Source: Beta vulgaris subsp. vulgaris
Taxonomy: Eukaryota; Streptophyta; Magnoliopsida; Caryophyllales; Amaranthaceae
Length of the DNA stretch: 64,000 nucleotides
Direction: 5' to 3'
Assembly (NCBI RefSeq): GCF_026745355.1
Contig: NC_079209.1
Location: 2,227,001 to 2,291,000 of the forward strand
Part shown: piece by piece, positions 48,325 to 59,700 of the stretch
How positions within the stretch are numbered: position 1 is the first letter of the stretch
Layout: the number at the start of each line of letters is the position of its first letter
Position numbers and translations under genes: made by a program
Notes under the pieces: model-generated
What the model was told of the DNA's origin: nothing
Database searches by the model: none
Seen by the model: the letters and a program-made list of their open reading frames with translations, nothing else

Positions 48325-49631
48325 ACAACCCATAAAGCTTAGGGCCCGTTGGATATCACGGGCAGTTTTCAATTTTTGATTTTTTATGATTTTAGAATCA
48401 TATGATATAAGTAGTATTATAAACTTAAACTTGATCATAATGATAGTAATCATGCTAATTTTGAGAACTGACAACTAAAAACAACTTTTTTTGGTTTTCA
48501 TATTATTTCTGAAAAATGAAAAGTTAGAGGGAAAAGGAAAAATGAAGTTCAAACAGAAAACGTGGATGAAAGTAAGAATATAAGGTAAGGAATAGAGAGA
48601 AAACGTGGCATTCCTTTACTTGAAAGGAAAATTTTTTCACACGGAAGAAAACTATTTTCCATCATTAGGAAGACCATTTTCCCCAAATTCCAAATTTAAT
48701 AAAGGAATATGAGAAAATCTATTTTCCATAAAAATATTTTTCACCCAAGCAAACCTTTTATCAATGAAAATTTGTTGGATCTCATTTTATTTATTCCCAA
48801 TGTACCAATTACCCCCAAATTTCAAATACGATCCAACTCCTTATATATCAAAATTAGAATTTATTAAGTCATTACCTCACAAAAGACAGACATGGCTCTT
48901 ATAGTATACTGTATATTGCCATATCAGTAGTCTTGCATTGGCACACAAATTGAGATGAAGGATTATTATACATTAGTAGGAGTAATACCTAACCAACCTA
49001 ATAATTTAAGTACAGTCAATGACTTAATAAATTGTGTATAGTACCTTAGTACATCATAAATATTGTTAGCCTTGGCTTTAACGGCCGAATTAACTATTAA
49101 CAGAACATCCTGAAAAATTCATTACAAGTATTCATGTAACGTACTTGGTAGGATCTTTTTAAATACGACCTAGTTTACTTTTGTGGCATTCACGGGTGTT
49201 TATTGCTTCTCTTTATGGATCCACTACATTACTTTCTGTTGCGCAATGTTCACCGAATACACTAAAAGTATTACTATTCTATTTGCCAAATATAGGAATT
49301 ATTAAATGGTTGAGAATTAACCAAAAAAAAAAAAAAACAGAATAACCGTGTCCGTGGATATATGGTGCTTTCAAATTTATCGATTTTTAAAGTTCCTAAA
49401 ATAAGAAGAATGTGTAGTTGTTTAGTTGACGATTGTTAAGTTTCAATTCTTGAACAATATAGAAAACTTTTAATTGTTTACATGAAGTTTTACTTTTGTC
49501 GGAGAGATTAGTATATATGCAAATTCTCCCAATTTAGTTTGTTAATGGGAAGAACTTTCATACATATTCAACCGCCTTTTACCGAGCCTTTCACACATAT
49601 GTTCTTCCATCATTCTCTTTTGTTTACCTTA
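48325..49631. other. Intergenic DNA, no gene seen
   Basis: A possible TE end (GGGCCCGTTGGATATCACG at 48342) and a stretch rich in GAAAATTATTTTCC-like inverted words (48600-48760) suggest old MITE pieces, but no complete element can be drawn. Confidence 0.4.
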
Positions 49632-49732
49632 AGGCCTGTTTCTCTCCAGCTTATTTTCAGTTCAGTTCAGTTTAGCTCCAATCAGTTCAATTCAGTTCAG
49701 TTCAGCTGTTTTATGTTGAAGAGAACAAGCCC
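49632..49732. mobile_element. PIF/Harbinger MITE, second TTCAGTTCAG copy
   Basis: TTA on both sides (49629-49631 and 49733-49735). It starts AGGCCTGTTTCTCTCC and ends GAAGAGAACAAGCCC. The inside is repeated TTCAGTTCAGTT. Same family as 10248-10460 but about half the length. Confidence 0.7.
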
Positions 49733-50054
49733 TTAGTTTCCTTTCAATTTCCGAGACGATATTTCTAAAAGATAGTCATCCCATACTAAAAATTATCATA
49801 AGAAATCACCATTTTACTTTCACATTCATCACTGTATTTAATTTGATCGTACGTTCCACCATTTTAATCTCTCATCAACACCACCCAACTATTATTAAAA
49901 ACAATGATAAAAACTCAATGGGGCAAGCAAAGAGGAGGGCTGGAGTTTTTTTTAATGACATTGTGGTGTTAATGTTGATGTTGAGTAATTATAATCCTAT
50001 TTCTATCTTATTCATAAAGTACATAACAGAAAGTTGGCCAGTATACACTTTTTT

Positions 50055-50120
50055 GAAATAAGTGAAATACTTCTCTAAAAAAGTTCTCATATAAAAGAGA
50101 GAAGTGTTTCACTTATTTCA
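50055..50120. repeat. Hairpin remnant of the small Stowaway family
   Basis: Left arm GAAATAAGTGAAATACTTCT and right arm AGAAGTGTTTCACTTATTTC are inverted repeats with the same core as 2038-2128. The conserved outer CTTCCTCCG ends are missing. It is about 215 bp upstream of the peroxidase start codon. Confidence 0.65.
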
Positions 50121-50333
50121 CAACAGATAAACCGACGAAATATAAATTAAATTTTCTAGGTACATTGATTTTATAGTAAATTGTACTTAAATTTATACTT
50201 GGCACACAGTAAAATTTTCTCATTCTTGTAGTGGTCCTCACTCCTCACTATGTTTTCCATATATTCTCTCTGAACACTATGGTTCCTGTACCCTTTCACT
50301 TTGTCCTTAAGCTGCCCTTATCCCAAACAAAAC

Positions 50334-53300
50334 ATGTCTTCTCTTTTTTCTTCTTCTTCTACTTCTACTACTACTATTGTTACACCCACATTATGCACCA
50401 TCCTTCTTATTCTTTTGAACACTATAAACACCTCTCATTCTGCGCACCATCGACAGCTTTCAGTAGATTACTATGCCAAGACATGCCCTGACGTCGAGAA
50501 GCTTGTGGGTTCCTTCACGTCTGAGCAGTTTAAAGCTGCCCCTGCTATTGCTTCCGCCACTATCAGGCTTTTCTTCCATGATTGCTTTGTTGAGGTACAT
50601 TTCATGCACACTCTCTAAGCTTAGGTTTATAATGGCTGGCTTAACTAATTAGTACTCCTCCGTCCCAAAATATAATTCTCATTTCTATTTTATCACGGTA
50701 AGTTAGGCAAGTATGATTTGAGAGGATAGTAAAGATTTTTTATTTATTTAAATAAATATTGTATGGAAAAAGATGATTTTAGGAGAGAGAATGGAAAATA
50801 ATTGGTGAAAGAGCATTAATTGTAACATTTTGGTTGAATAAACAAAGGAAAAAGATAATTCGAGAAACAAATAAATGATGGGAGACGGTTTTTCTAGACA
50901 AATTATGGAAAAATATGGAACTAAATATAGAAATGAAAACTATAATTTAGAACACCTAAAATGAAAATGGGAACTATATTTTGGAACAAAGGGAGTAGTT
51001 ATTATCACTGCGATTAAGGTAGTACTCCACATACATAAGCGACTAAGCATGTTCATGTAATGAAGTCCCATGTAACGTAAAGGGTTATGATGTAGTCGTG
51101 TAGCTTTTATAAAATTTTAATCAACTAAACTAGTTCTGATTAGAATGATTCGGCTTTGATTATCACATGTCTCATCTTTTAGATTGTGTTTGTGACATTT
51201 AGCTTAATGGGACATGAATACTTGTGTCTATTGAGTTTAGTATATAAAGGGTAAAACTTAGAAGTTTCATTAATTTATTTCCTGAATTTCTTTAGATATG
51301 AAGTATGTGAATTGTGATGCACCAATTATTTGGTTCTTTACGGCTTGAAGGGGGACCAATACACTACTTATATGTGTATGTTGGAAATTTATGATGGCCT
51401 ATTAATGATTTGAGGTGTATTGCACCAAAAACGGAAATCTGTAAAATTAGAAAATTATGGAAGTTTAATTTTCCTTGTGGTGTCCTAAAAAGTGGACTAT
51501 TTATCTTAAAGAAAACAGAAAAGAAAAGTGGAGAATTGACTAGTTGTTACAAACTTGCATAGTAAAGTGTAAGTAAGGTGATGATTTATTTGCATTAGTT
51601 GAACATAAAACAATGGCTTCCTTAAAAGTGGAAGTAGGAATCTTCTTGAGTCTTTTGGAAAGACATGACAATATTACACTCCTTTAGTTATCTTTATTCT
51701 TTTATTAAATTATATTCTTCCTTTTTCCTTAAGTTGTCTTACTATCAAAAACACAATCATTGTATTAGCCTATAGAAACCATACTTTGCATCATCCATGT
51801 ATCTACTCGTCTAGATAAAAATCGTGGTAAGGAGAAGTGTACTAATGAATCAGAACCTTGTATAAATTACCCCGAGTCAGTTACACATGTAAGGCTCGTT
51901 GAAAGTGGTGGTGGGAGGGGGAGAGGGAAGGTCATGGAATCACATACTCAAAGTGTCTTTATTGGCGTTTAATCCCACAACCTTAAGGATGTGGGATATA
52001 AACCTTACCACTAGACCAATTACTATTTGATTTTGACTTGATCACATATGTGCATCTGTCTTAGAAAGTAGGTTATTTACTTATTTTAATCTATATGTTT
52101 TGAAAAAGATAAGCGATATTAAAATACAATAATATATATATGAATTATTTCTTCTCTGTAAAGGGATGTGATGCATCGATATTGATATCGTCCAATCCTG
52201 GAAGCAAAGAATTAGTAGAAAGAGATGCACCACTAAACAAGGATCTGCCTATTGAAGCATTTGAACTTATCAACAAAGCCAAAGCCTTGGTAGACAACAA
52301 ATGTCCAGGCGTTGTGTCTTGTTCAGATATTCTTACAATTTCGACTAGAGACTATGTTCATTTGGTAAGTTTGCACATTTCCACATCCTTTACTAACTTG
52401 ATAAAGAATTAATCGAAATATTTGATTGGTTTGAAAGAGTATATATAAAGGAAAAATGTTATCCTATATACTTTATCCCTTTCAAAATAGTTGCACCATT
52501 TGACATTTGATCACTATTCATCAACCAACTTTGACAAGCTTTATCTCACTATTATATAAGAAAAAATATAGTCAAGTGGAATCTGGTTAAATTCATCTCA
52601 AAACGAGGATTCAAAATATCAACTTTTTATATAATTTTTACTTATACGCAATTAGAGATATTAACGTTAAAAAAAGCGTCTTAGCAAACGTGAGAAAGTA
52701 TATGGTGCAACTACATAATAGTGATCCTTTTATTTAGAATATAATGTCAAACCCTCTAATTTAACTGTCTTCAAATTATTGTATGATTGCATTGGTAATC
52801 TGAGCTATAGACCTATAGTTAACCATTAAACAAGAATCAAGATGGTAACAATATGTATTTTAATCAATATTTTGTTTTGAGCATGACGAGCAAAATGTGC
52901 AACTTCTAGTCATGACAATAAAACAAAAGCACGCCAACTTTTGCACAACAAATAAAACTAATTTAGATCACTATTATTAACCTAATCACGAGTAGTACTT
53001 GGAAATTAACAAATAGACTAATGTTGGTTAGTGCTTTCTATGTAATCTTAAACAAAACACTCTAAAACTGAAATAAAACGACAAAAATCAGATCAACCAA
53101 TTAGAACAAAATAAACCCGTGACTGGTAATCTTTCTAGGTTTCTTATTATGATACGTTGAAAGTAGGAACAATGTCCAATTTTATTGAAATAATACGCGA
53201 AAAATATGATACAGCAAATTAAATGCACCAAATCATGAAATTTGGAGTCAAAAAAGCTGCACAAACTGCAAGGTTACATTCACCTCAAAAACTGCAAGGT

Positions 53301-54971
53301 TAAATTAAATCATGGTGCTTTGAGTTATATAATTGAACAGTAACACTGCACTTGGAGAAGAGAAATATGGAAGTTGATGCTTTTTTTAGGTGGTAGTTTG
53401 GTTTATACGGGAAGTCGCAATTTTTATGAAATTGCAATTTTTATGAAATTGCAATTTTTATGAATCCTGGTTAAATTGTTTGGTTGATAATTTATAGAAA
53501 ATAAATTGCTACTTATTTAGGAGGATTTAGGTAAGTAACTTTTTTCATTTTATGGGAACTCAAAATTCTTTCGTTTTGCTATTTTATTGTCAACCAAACA
53601 ACTCACCAAATTTTTAGTTCGTAGGAATTTCTATTTCCCATATTTTCTCATACAACCAAATTATAAACCACTTATTGTTAAGTTGATGGTTTTTTTACAG
53701 GAAAAAATAACCATTTTATTAATCAAATGTCATGCCATATCTACAACAGATAAATAACTATGTAAAAATATAGATATAAAATTTTCAAAAACAAAAAAAA
53801 AAAGTAGAAAATTCAACCAAACCTTAATTAAGATAATAATCGGGTGCAGCTTTAGATCCACAAGTTATTCTTGTTGTGAGTCAAGTCCAATAAGTTTTCC
53901 GTCATAAAAAAGTCCTATAAGTTTTGTTGATAAGTTTTATCATGTTTTCTATTTATAAATAAATACTATTAGGTGAGGTAAGTTTTCTTAATATGGAACA
54001 AATTAAAAGATATTAATTGCTAAAGGCTTGCCTTAAAACCTAAAAAAAAACTAATTAGTAATTAGGCAAATAAATCAAGACAAAAGGGAATAATTAATTG
54101 AACTAAAATTTATACAAAGTATGATACCCGTTTCAAAATATTTTGACCACAAATATCTCTCATTCATAATATGATAAATAAAAATTATACCGTCAAATTC
54201 GTCCTGAAAAATACTATAATAACATTAATTTTTAAATTTTGTATCCACGTAAATTAAGAGTAATTAATTGCTAAAGTTCGACCTCGAACATCATGCGTGT
54301 CTTATATTTTGAAACGGAGTCGGAGTATAAGCTAGCATGAATTGATGATTAAATTAACATTATAGTAATTTATTTTTCAATTGATGTTATAGGCAGGAGG
54401 TCCTTATTATGAAGTGAAGAAAGGGAGATGGGATGGAAAGATTTCGAAAGCATCCCTTGTATCTTCTAATATTCCTCAAACTAATTCCACTATTGATGAA
54501 CTACTAAAGCTTTTCGCCTCAAAAGGGCTAACAATGGAGGATCTTGTTGTTCTCTCGGGTGCACATACAATTGGATATTCTCATTGCAAGTATATTATAG
54601 ATCGAATTTACAATAACAAAGGTACTAAAAATTTACCACCAAATATTGATCCTAAGTTTTTAGCAGCTTTAAGAATGTATTGTCCACATTATGGTGGAAA
54701 TGAAGATATTGTGGTACCATTTGATGTTACAACTCCTTTTACATTTGATCATGCATATTATGGAAATTTGGAGAAAAATATGGGACTTTTGGTGACGGAT
54801 CAAGCGTTATATTTGGACCCTAGAACTAAGCCTATTGTTCAAAGCTTGTCTAAGGATAAACAAAAGTTCTTCCAAGCATTTGCACAAGCTATGGAGAAAA
54901 TGGGAAACATTCATGTGAAAAGGGGAAAGAAACATGGAGAAAAGAGGATTGATTGTCGAGTGCACATGTGA
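50334..54971 (+). CDS. PRX19: Class III secretory peroxidase, peroxidase 19-like
   Basis: Exons 50334-50594, 52164-52364 and 54393-54971 join in phase 0 with GT-AG introns and give 346 residues. It oxidises phenolic substrates with H2O2, probably in the cell wall or apoplast. Residues 1 to about 36 are a signal peptide (Ser/Thr-rich head, then LCTILLILLNT). The mature part starts near LSVDYYAKTCPDVEKLV. The distal His is H82 in TIRLFFHDCFVEGCDAS, and the proximal haem His is H212 in VVLSGAHTIGYSHC. Cysteines for the usual disulfides are present (KTCP, HDC, GCD, NKCPG, SHC, MYCP, DCRV). KKGRWDGK, LFASKGLT and the C-terminal VKRGKKHGEKRIDCRV are typical of peroxidase 19 rather than the general family. 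ATG 50334 is chosen because the frame has no earlier ATG. Both introns are loaded with MITEs. A SINE lies directly after the stop. Confidence 0.95.
50655..50995. mobile_element. Stowaway MITE in peroxidase intron 1
   Basis: TA-flanked (50653-50654 and 50996-50997). The left end CTCCTCCGTCCCAAAATATA pairs with the right end TATATTTTGGAACAAAGGGAG. Length 341 bp. Confidence 0.85.
51890..52030 (-). repeat. tRNA-like (SINE-type) relic in peroxidase intron 1
   Basis: The minus strand reads ATTGGTCTAGTGGTAAGG (A-box-like), followed by GTTGTGGGATTAAACGCC in the B-box position and then a pyrimidine-rich stretch. No target duplication found. Confidence 0.35.
52470..52730. mobile_element. Probable MITE in peroxidase intron 2
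   Basis: AATAGTTGCACCATTTGA near 52487 and its inverted counterpart TATGGTGCAACTACATAATA near 52710 mark inverted ends about 250 bp apart. Exact borders and target duplication are unclear. Confidence 0.5.
53389..53679. mobile_element. MITE-like element in peroxidase intron 2
   Basis: The ends are inverted repeats (left GGTGGTAGTTTGGTTTATA; the right end's reverse complement has GTGGTTTATAATTTGGTTG). Near-identical direct repeats AAGTTGATG(C/G)TTTTTTTA flank it (53371-53388 and 53680-53697). Three direct copies of a GAAATTGCAATTTTTAT-like word lie at about 53417-53465. Confidence 0.6.
54127..54325. mobile_element. Stowaway-like MITE in peroxidase intron 2
   Basis: TA-flanked (54125-54126 and 54326-54327). 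The left end CCCGTTTCAAAATATTTTG pairs with the right end TATTTTGAAACGGAGTCGGAG; the left terminus has lost a few bases. Length 199 bp, ending 67 bp before exon 3. Confidence 0.75.
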
Positions 54972-54978
54972 TTATTGT

Positions 54979-55093
54979 TACAACCAAGGATGTCTTGGCC
55001 GTGTGGTTAAGATTGAGGTACTGAGGTTACAGGTTCGAATCTCCCCTTCCCTTCTTTGTACTTGTCTTCATGGCTTATATGGATAAAAGAAAA
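54979..55093 (+). mobile_element. SINE inserted at the peroxidase stop codon
   Basis: ACATGTGATTATTGT is repeated exactly at 54964-54978 and 55094-55108. The left copy contains the peroxidase TGA stop (54969-54971). Inside are a tRNA-like A box (TTGGCCGTGTGGTTAAG, about 54995) and a B box (GGTTCGAATCTCC, about 55032), then a non-tRNA tail ending ATAAAAGAAAA. Confidence 0.9.
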
Positions 55094-55564
55094 ACATGTG
55101 ATTATTGTAATTCTTTTTTTCCCCTTTTCTAATTGTTGAGATTATTTTTTTTTTTTATGACAATCTTTCGAGATGTAGTGTTAGCTATATATTAAGTATA
55201 CCGTACTTTTTTGTATGTCACTAATTAAATTAAGTAAGAGAGAGATAATTGTAATGATAATGCTATTATATACTATAATTTATATAAAACTATGTCATAT
55301 TGTTAACTTATGAGGTATTGAAATTATGACATTGAAATAATGATACATGACACATTTTAATAAGATGACATTGTGATTTAACTCATTTATAGCAAAAACA
55401 GATACGAAGTTAACTTATTCATAATTAATCGAAAGGTAGACTTATTTTAAGAAGAACGCGCAAAGGTTAATTTATTAAAAATAATTTTTCCAATGAGAAA
55501 TGAGCAAATATATAACTTTGAGTGTACCATGCTCGCAATACACCCCGGATGTATGATAAATTAC

Positions 55565-56391
55565 TATGTTACTCCGACACCCTGTTCTACTTCGCGTGTC
55601 GTGTGTCGACTCGACACGACGCTCGAATGCCTGTAAATGGGGTGTCGATACGCGTATTAGAAAAATGTTGCCTATCTGATACCCATTTGGGAAAAGTGAG
55701 AAAGAAACACATAGAGAAAAAGGAGAACAATTACCTAATTCATTGCACTTGCCTTCAAAATTTGTAAGTTAGGGCATGATATCGGGCCGGAATAGTTGTG
55801 CCATTATAATGGTTAAAAGAAGAACCAGAGAGAGGGAGAAGAGAGATAGAAGATGGCGTGATAGGAAGGATGAATAGTGTAATGCTTTAGTTTTGGGAAC
55901 TTGGGGTGCAACAAAAATAATAAATGTGAGGTGCATGACAACTGTAAAGCTAAATTGATTACAACTTATTTTTAGTGAACTTTACTTTTATTTTAAATGC
56001 TTATGATTTGTGAGTTTTTTTTTTTTAACTTTTTTTTTCCTAATTACTCCCTTCCCACGAGACCTTTCTTCCTCTTTCTTTCTTCTCCTTTTTAAAAATT
56101 CACTCTTCTTTTTTTTTTTCAATTTTTGTATACTATATATACTGTGAGTGTTTAATAAAATTGAATTTATATAAATTTTCTAAAAATAGATAATTTTAAA
56201 ATTATTTTTTATTTATCAAAATAAAGTGTCGGGAAATTATTTCCGACACTTTCAATGATAGACGTATCTAGAATATTGGTCTCGACACCTTCTTGACCGT
56301 GTCGCCGTATCGGCCAAATTTTTGGAGTAGGATGTCGGATCCTCCGATCCCTACTCGGATACGACACCCGTATCCGTGTCGGAGTAATGTA
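55565..56391. mobile_element. Mutator-type TIR element, CGACACG-rich
   Basis: A 9-10-bp direct repeat (G)ATAAATTAC flanks it (55555-55564 and 56392-56401). The ends are TATGTTACTCCGACACC and the inverted GTGTCGGAGTAATGTA. Subterminal zones repeat GTGTCG, TCGGATACG and CGTATCCG words. It is 827 bp with no transposase; the short open frame at 55522-55767 spans the border and is accidental. Confidence 0.85.
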
Positions 56392-56457
56392 GATAAATTA
56401 CGTAGAAGAACCATTAGTCGCAAACTTTTGCAACCAAATAACTAATTCATCAACAAC

Positions 56458-56530
56458 TCCGTTGTAGTCTAGTTGGTCAGGATACTCGGCTCTCACCCGA
56501 GAGACCCGGGTTCAAGTCCCGGCAACGGAA
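56458..56530 (+). tRNA. tRNA-Glu (CTC)
   Basis: A 73-base sequence folds as a standard cloverleaf. Acceptor arms TCCGTTG / CAACGGA are fully paired with discriminator A. The D arm contains AGTTGGT. The anticodon stem CTCGG / CCGAG holds loop CTCTCAC with anticodon CTC (56492-56494). The T arm is CCCGGGTTCAAGTCCCGG. It is followed by a T run (56533-56539), a Pol III terminator. It lacks an intron and looks functional. Confidence 0.95.
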
Positions 56531-56737
56531 ACTTTTTTTATTTTTTATTTTTTATTTTCTCACACTTTCCCCTCCTTCAGAATTGGCGGGAACATCAACT
56601 AAATACTATCAGTACCACTGTAACAATAACACAAACATCAATACATTATACAGCATTCGCAATTACAACATCTAGGGTTTTCAATTTCACCCCCAATTCA
56701 ATTTCACTGAGGAGAGAGAAAAAGTTGAGCGACGAAA

Positions 56738-59700
56738 ATGGAGAAATCGAAACGAAGAGCGACGAGTAACAGAGGAATGGAGGAGAACACTTTAGCTATT
56801 CTTGAATCTTTCTGTTCTCTTGATTCTTCTCATGTTCATGATGATCGTAAGTTTCTCTCTCCCCAATTTCTTCCATTAAATTCCGATAATCTACAATTAC
56901 AATTACTAATCTGAATTTTTGATTTTTGAAACCCTAGGCTTGGCTTTTCTTGAGGCTGTTCGTTTTGCTTCAATTGTTCCAGAAAATGGAACTCCTCCTA
57001 CCAAGTAATTTGTTTTTTTAATTTTCTTTTTGTATAGTATGTTATGTACTTCCTCCGTTCTAAAATAAGCGAAACAGTTCTTTCAAAAGTGTTTCACTTA
57101 TTTTAGAATGGAGGAAGTATATACAAGTATTAAGTATACAACCTTTGTTTCTAAATACATGCAACATTGGAAATCTTGCACTATTCAGATAATAACCTTG
57201 ACCGCATTTAGCTAATATACAAATACAAATGCGATCATAGAATGTATTCTTAGATTAGTCACAAAATGTATTTTCGGAATATGAATTTGTAGACGTTCTA
57301 CTAATCAATAATTAAATATATTAACAGTCAAAGTGGTGCATTGGCATGGGTGAAAGTCATTATGTTGCTTGTATTTAGAAATAGAGGAATTATCAATTAT
57401 ATATATATATATATATATTCTTTTGCTTATGTGTGAATTTATATTATGGGAAAAATTGTAGCAAAATGATGAAGGCGATATTCGAGATTATGAGGGAGAC
57501 CAAGTCTTTGGAACTTATAGTAGCTAGTTATCAGCTCCTTTGTGAATTAGAGAAGGTACTGCTTCTTGTGAATATTATTAAGTAAAAATCTCTTGTTGAA
57601 TTTGGAAACATTTGATTAGCTTATTAAGAGTATAGCTAACGAATTATCGGAATTGTTGTTGTTGACTATGCAGCACTTTCCACGGGTTTGTTTATCCGAT
57701 GGAGATGATAAGCAAGGAAATCCTGACAAACGTACTGAGTTAGTTGTTTATGAAGAGGTACTGGGGCTTGTAATTGTGCATTTTGAATAAAACGAGTGCA
57801 GTAGTTTTGATGGTTAAAATGTGATGAGGTCTCTCATGTTGTGTTTTTAGGCTTGGTCGCCGATTGCTATTGGTTCAGATGTTGCCTTGAGTGACAAGCA
57901 TGCAGCAAAGAAGAGATCTAAGGAACCGATTGATGCTGCTGTGAGTTACATTATCAAATTTTCATGTCATTATGAGGGGTATTGCAAATGACAAGATTTT
58001 ACGTTTTATTTAGCTAGAAAACTATTTCCGTTGTATAGATTTGGTAGTAATAGACATCCTCTGTTTCTTTAGTTGTAACATCTTTGACATTTTTGACTTT
58101 CACTACGTTTTATCTAGCTTGAAATCTATTTCCGTTGTTTAGATGATAGTCATATAGCTCATGTGTTTTAGCAAAGATTATCAAAAGTCGATATGTAGAG
58201 AATATAAGTTGAGACAAATCCAACACTAACATTAACATTTGTTTTTATATATTAGAAAATACTGTCAAAGTCAGCATGTGAATAATGGAAAAGTGAAAGT
58301 ATTGCAACTAAAAAAACAAATGGAGGAAGTGACTATTTTGGGATGTCTAGAAAAGTTGTCACCTCTCTTAAATTGGCAATTTTGTCGCACTTATCAAGAT
58401 CTTGATACATATGATTGAATGATTTTCTTGGGTGGTCTTGTTGTAAATAAATTATCATATCATTGTTGTATGGTATTTGTTCAATGTGACAATTAATTTT
58501 GGCAAGGGAGTATACATTTGTTTCACTGAAGTTTAGGAGAAAAATCAGTGTCAAAGTTTTAGAACTGTACTATTTGTCCTTTATTTTTGGTAATTGTAAA
58601 TGTTATGTATTGGTTGATTTGACGAAAATGGAGGTAAGGGAAGAGGATGATGATTTGGCTTTTTCTGAATATCAATTATCTTCTTTTGGGCCTTTGTTAA
58701 CATCTAAACAGTCTTTTTTTATATCACATGTACTTCATGCAATGGAGTTTAGGTTATTCTTATCCTCACTTCGGTCCAAATCCTTCTCCACATCTCTTAC
58801 AGCTACTCTAACTTCTTAAGCTAGGAGCTTCCTTTAACTACACACTTGTTATTTCAGGGTTTTCAGCTTCTATTAGAGAGTCTCAGTAAAGTGGCTAATG
58901 AACCAGAATCGTCAGACACAAAGGTATACTGTTGCTGTCTCTCATTGCTAAATAGTTCTGTAAATTTTTACTACTATTATCATTATTATTGTTTTCAATC
59001 ATATCAGAATCCACGTGACACCATGTGATATTTGCTTCATTGATCTATGGCGTAGAGTTTTAGTTAGAGAATTAATCTGCTAATCTTCTTTATTACTATG
59101 GTGCAGTTAGAGCTCCTTGCTAAAATGTATCTGTTTCAATACTTAGTTTATATTCTTGAAGCAGACTTTTTACCTCGTAACCACCACTTTCGAGGTAACT
59201 CATTATGTCCATTCTCCTTGCTTATCAAACAGCTTATGTAACAACTTACGTTTTTGGTGTTCTGACCAGTTCTATTTTTCGACCTCAGAGAATTCGAATT
59301 GGATTTGTGTTAGAGATTCGTTGCTTAATAAGCTTCTGGTATGTCTCAAAATTGGAAATTTAGAATACGATGATTTCTTTGTGGAGATCTTTTGAGACCA
59401 AGATTCCTTTTCTAATGCACTAAACTAATCTCTAACCAATTTTGCATAAAGATTACTCATAGTGGATTTTGTGACAGGGGTCGAGGCAAATAACTTACAA
59501 GGACTTGGTTTATGATAGTATCTTTGTTCTGTGTGATCTGTTCCTTGGGAATGCTTCAGTAAATCGTGATACTGGTTTAACTGCAAAAAGCGCTTCAATG
59601 GTGATGTATAACAATAGCGATTCAGCTTTAGGTCTTTGTTTACCAGAAGCAGAGAAGTGTACATGTAAAGCTGTGAAAAAACTTATAATATTGGTATGTT

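Noticed and set aside
59154..59288. Alternative acceptor for SNI1 exon 8 after CTGACCAG
   Set aside because: It gives a premature stop in the joined frame; the acceptor at 59288 keeps frame and the conserved NSNW segment.
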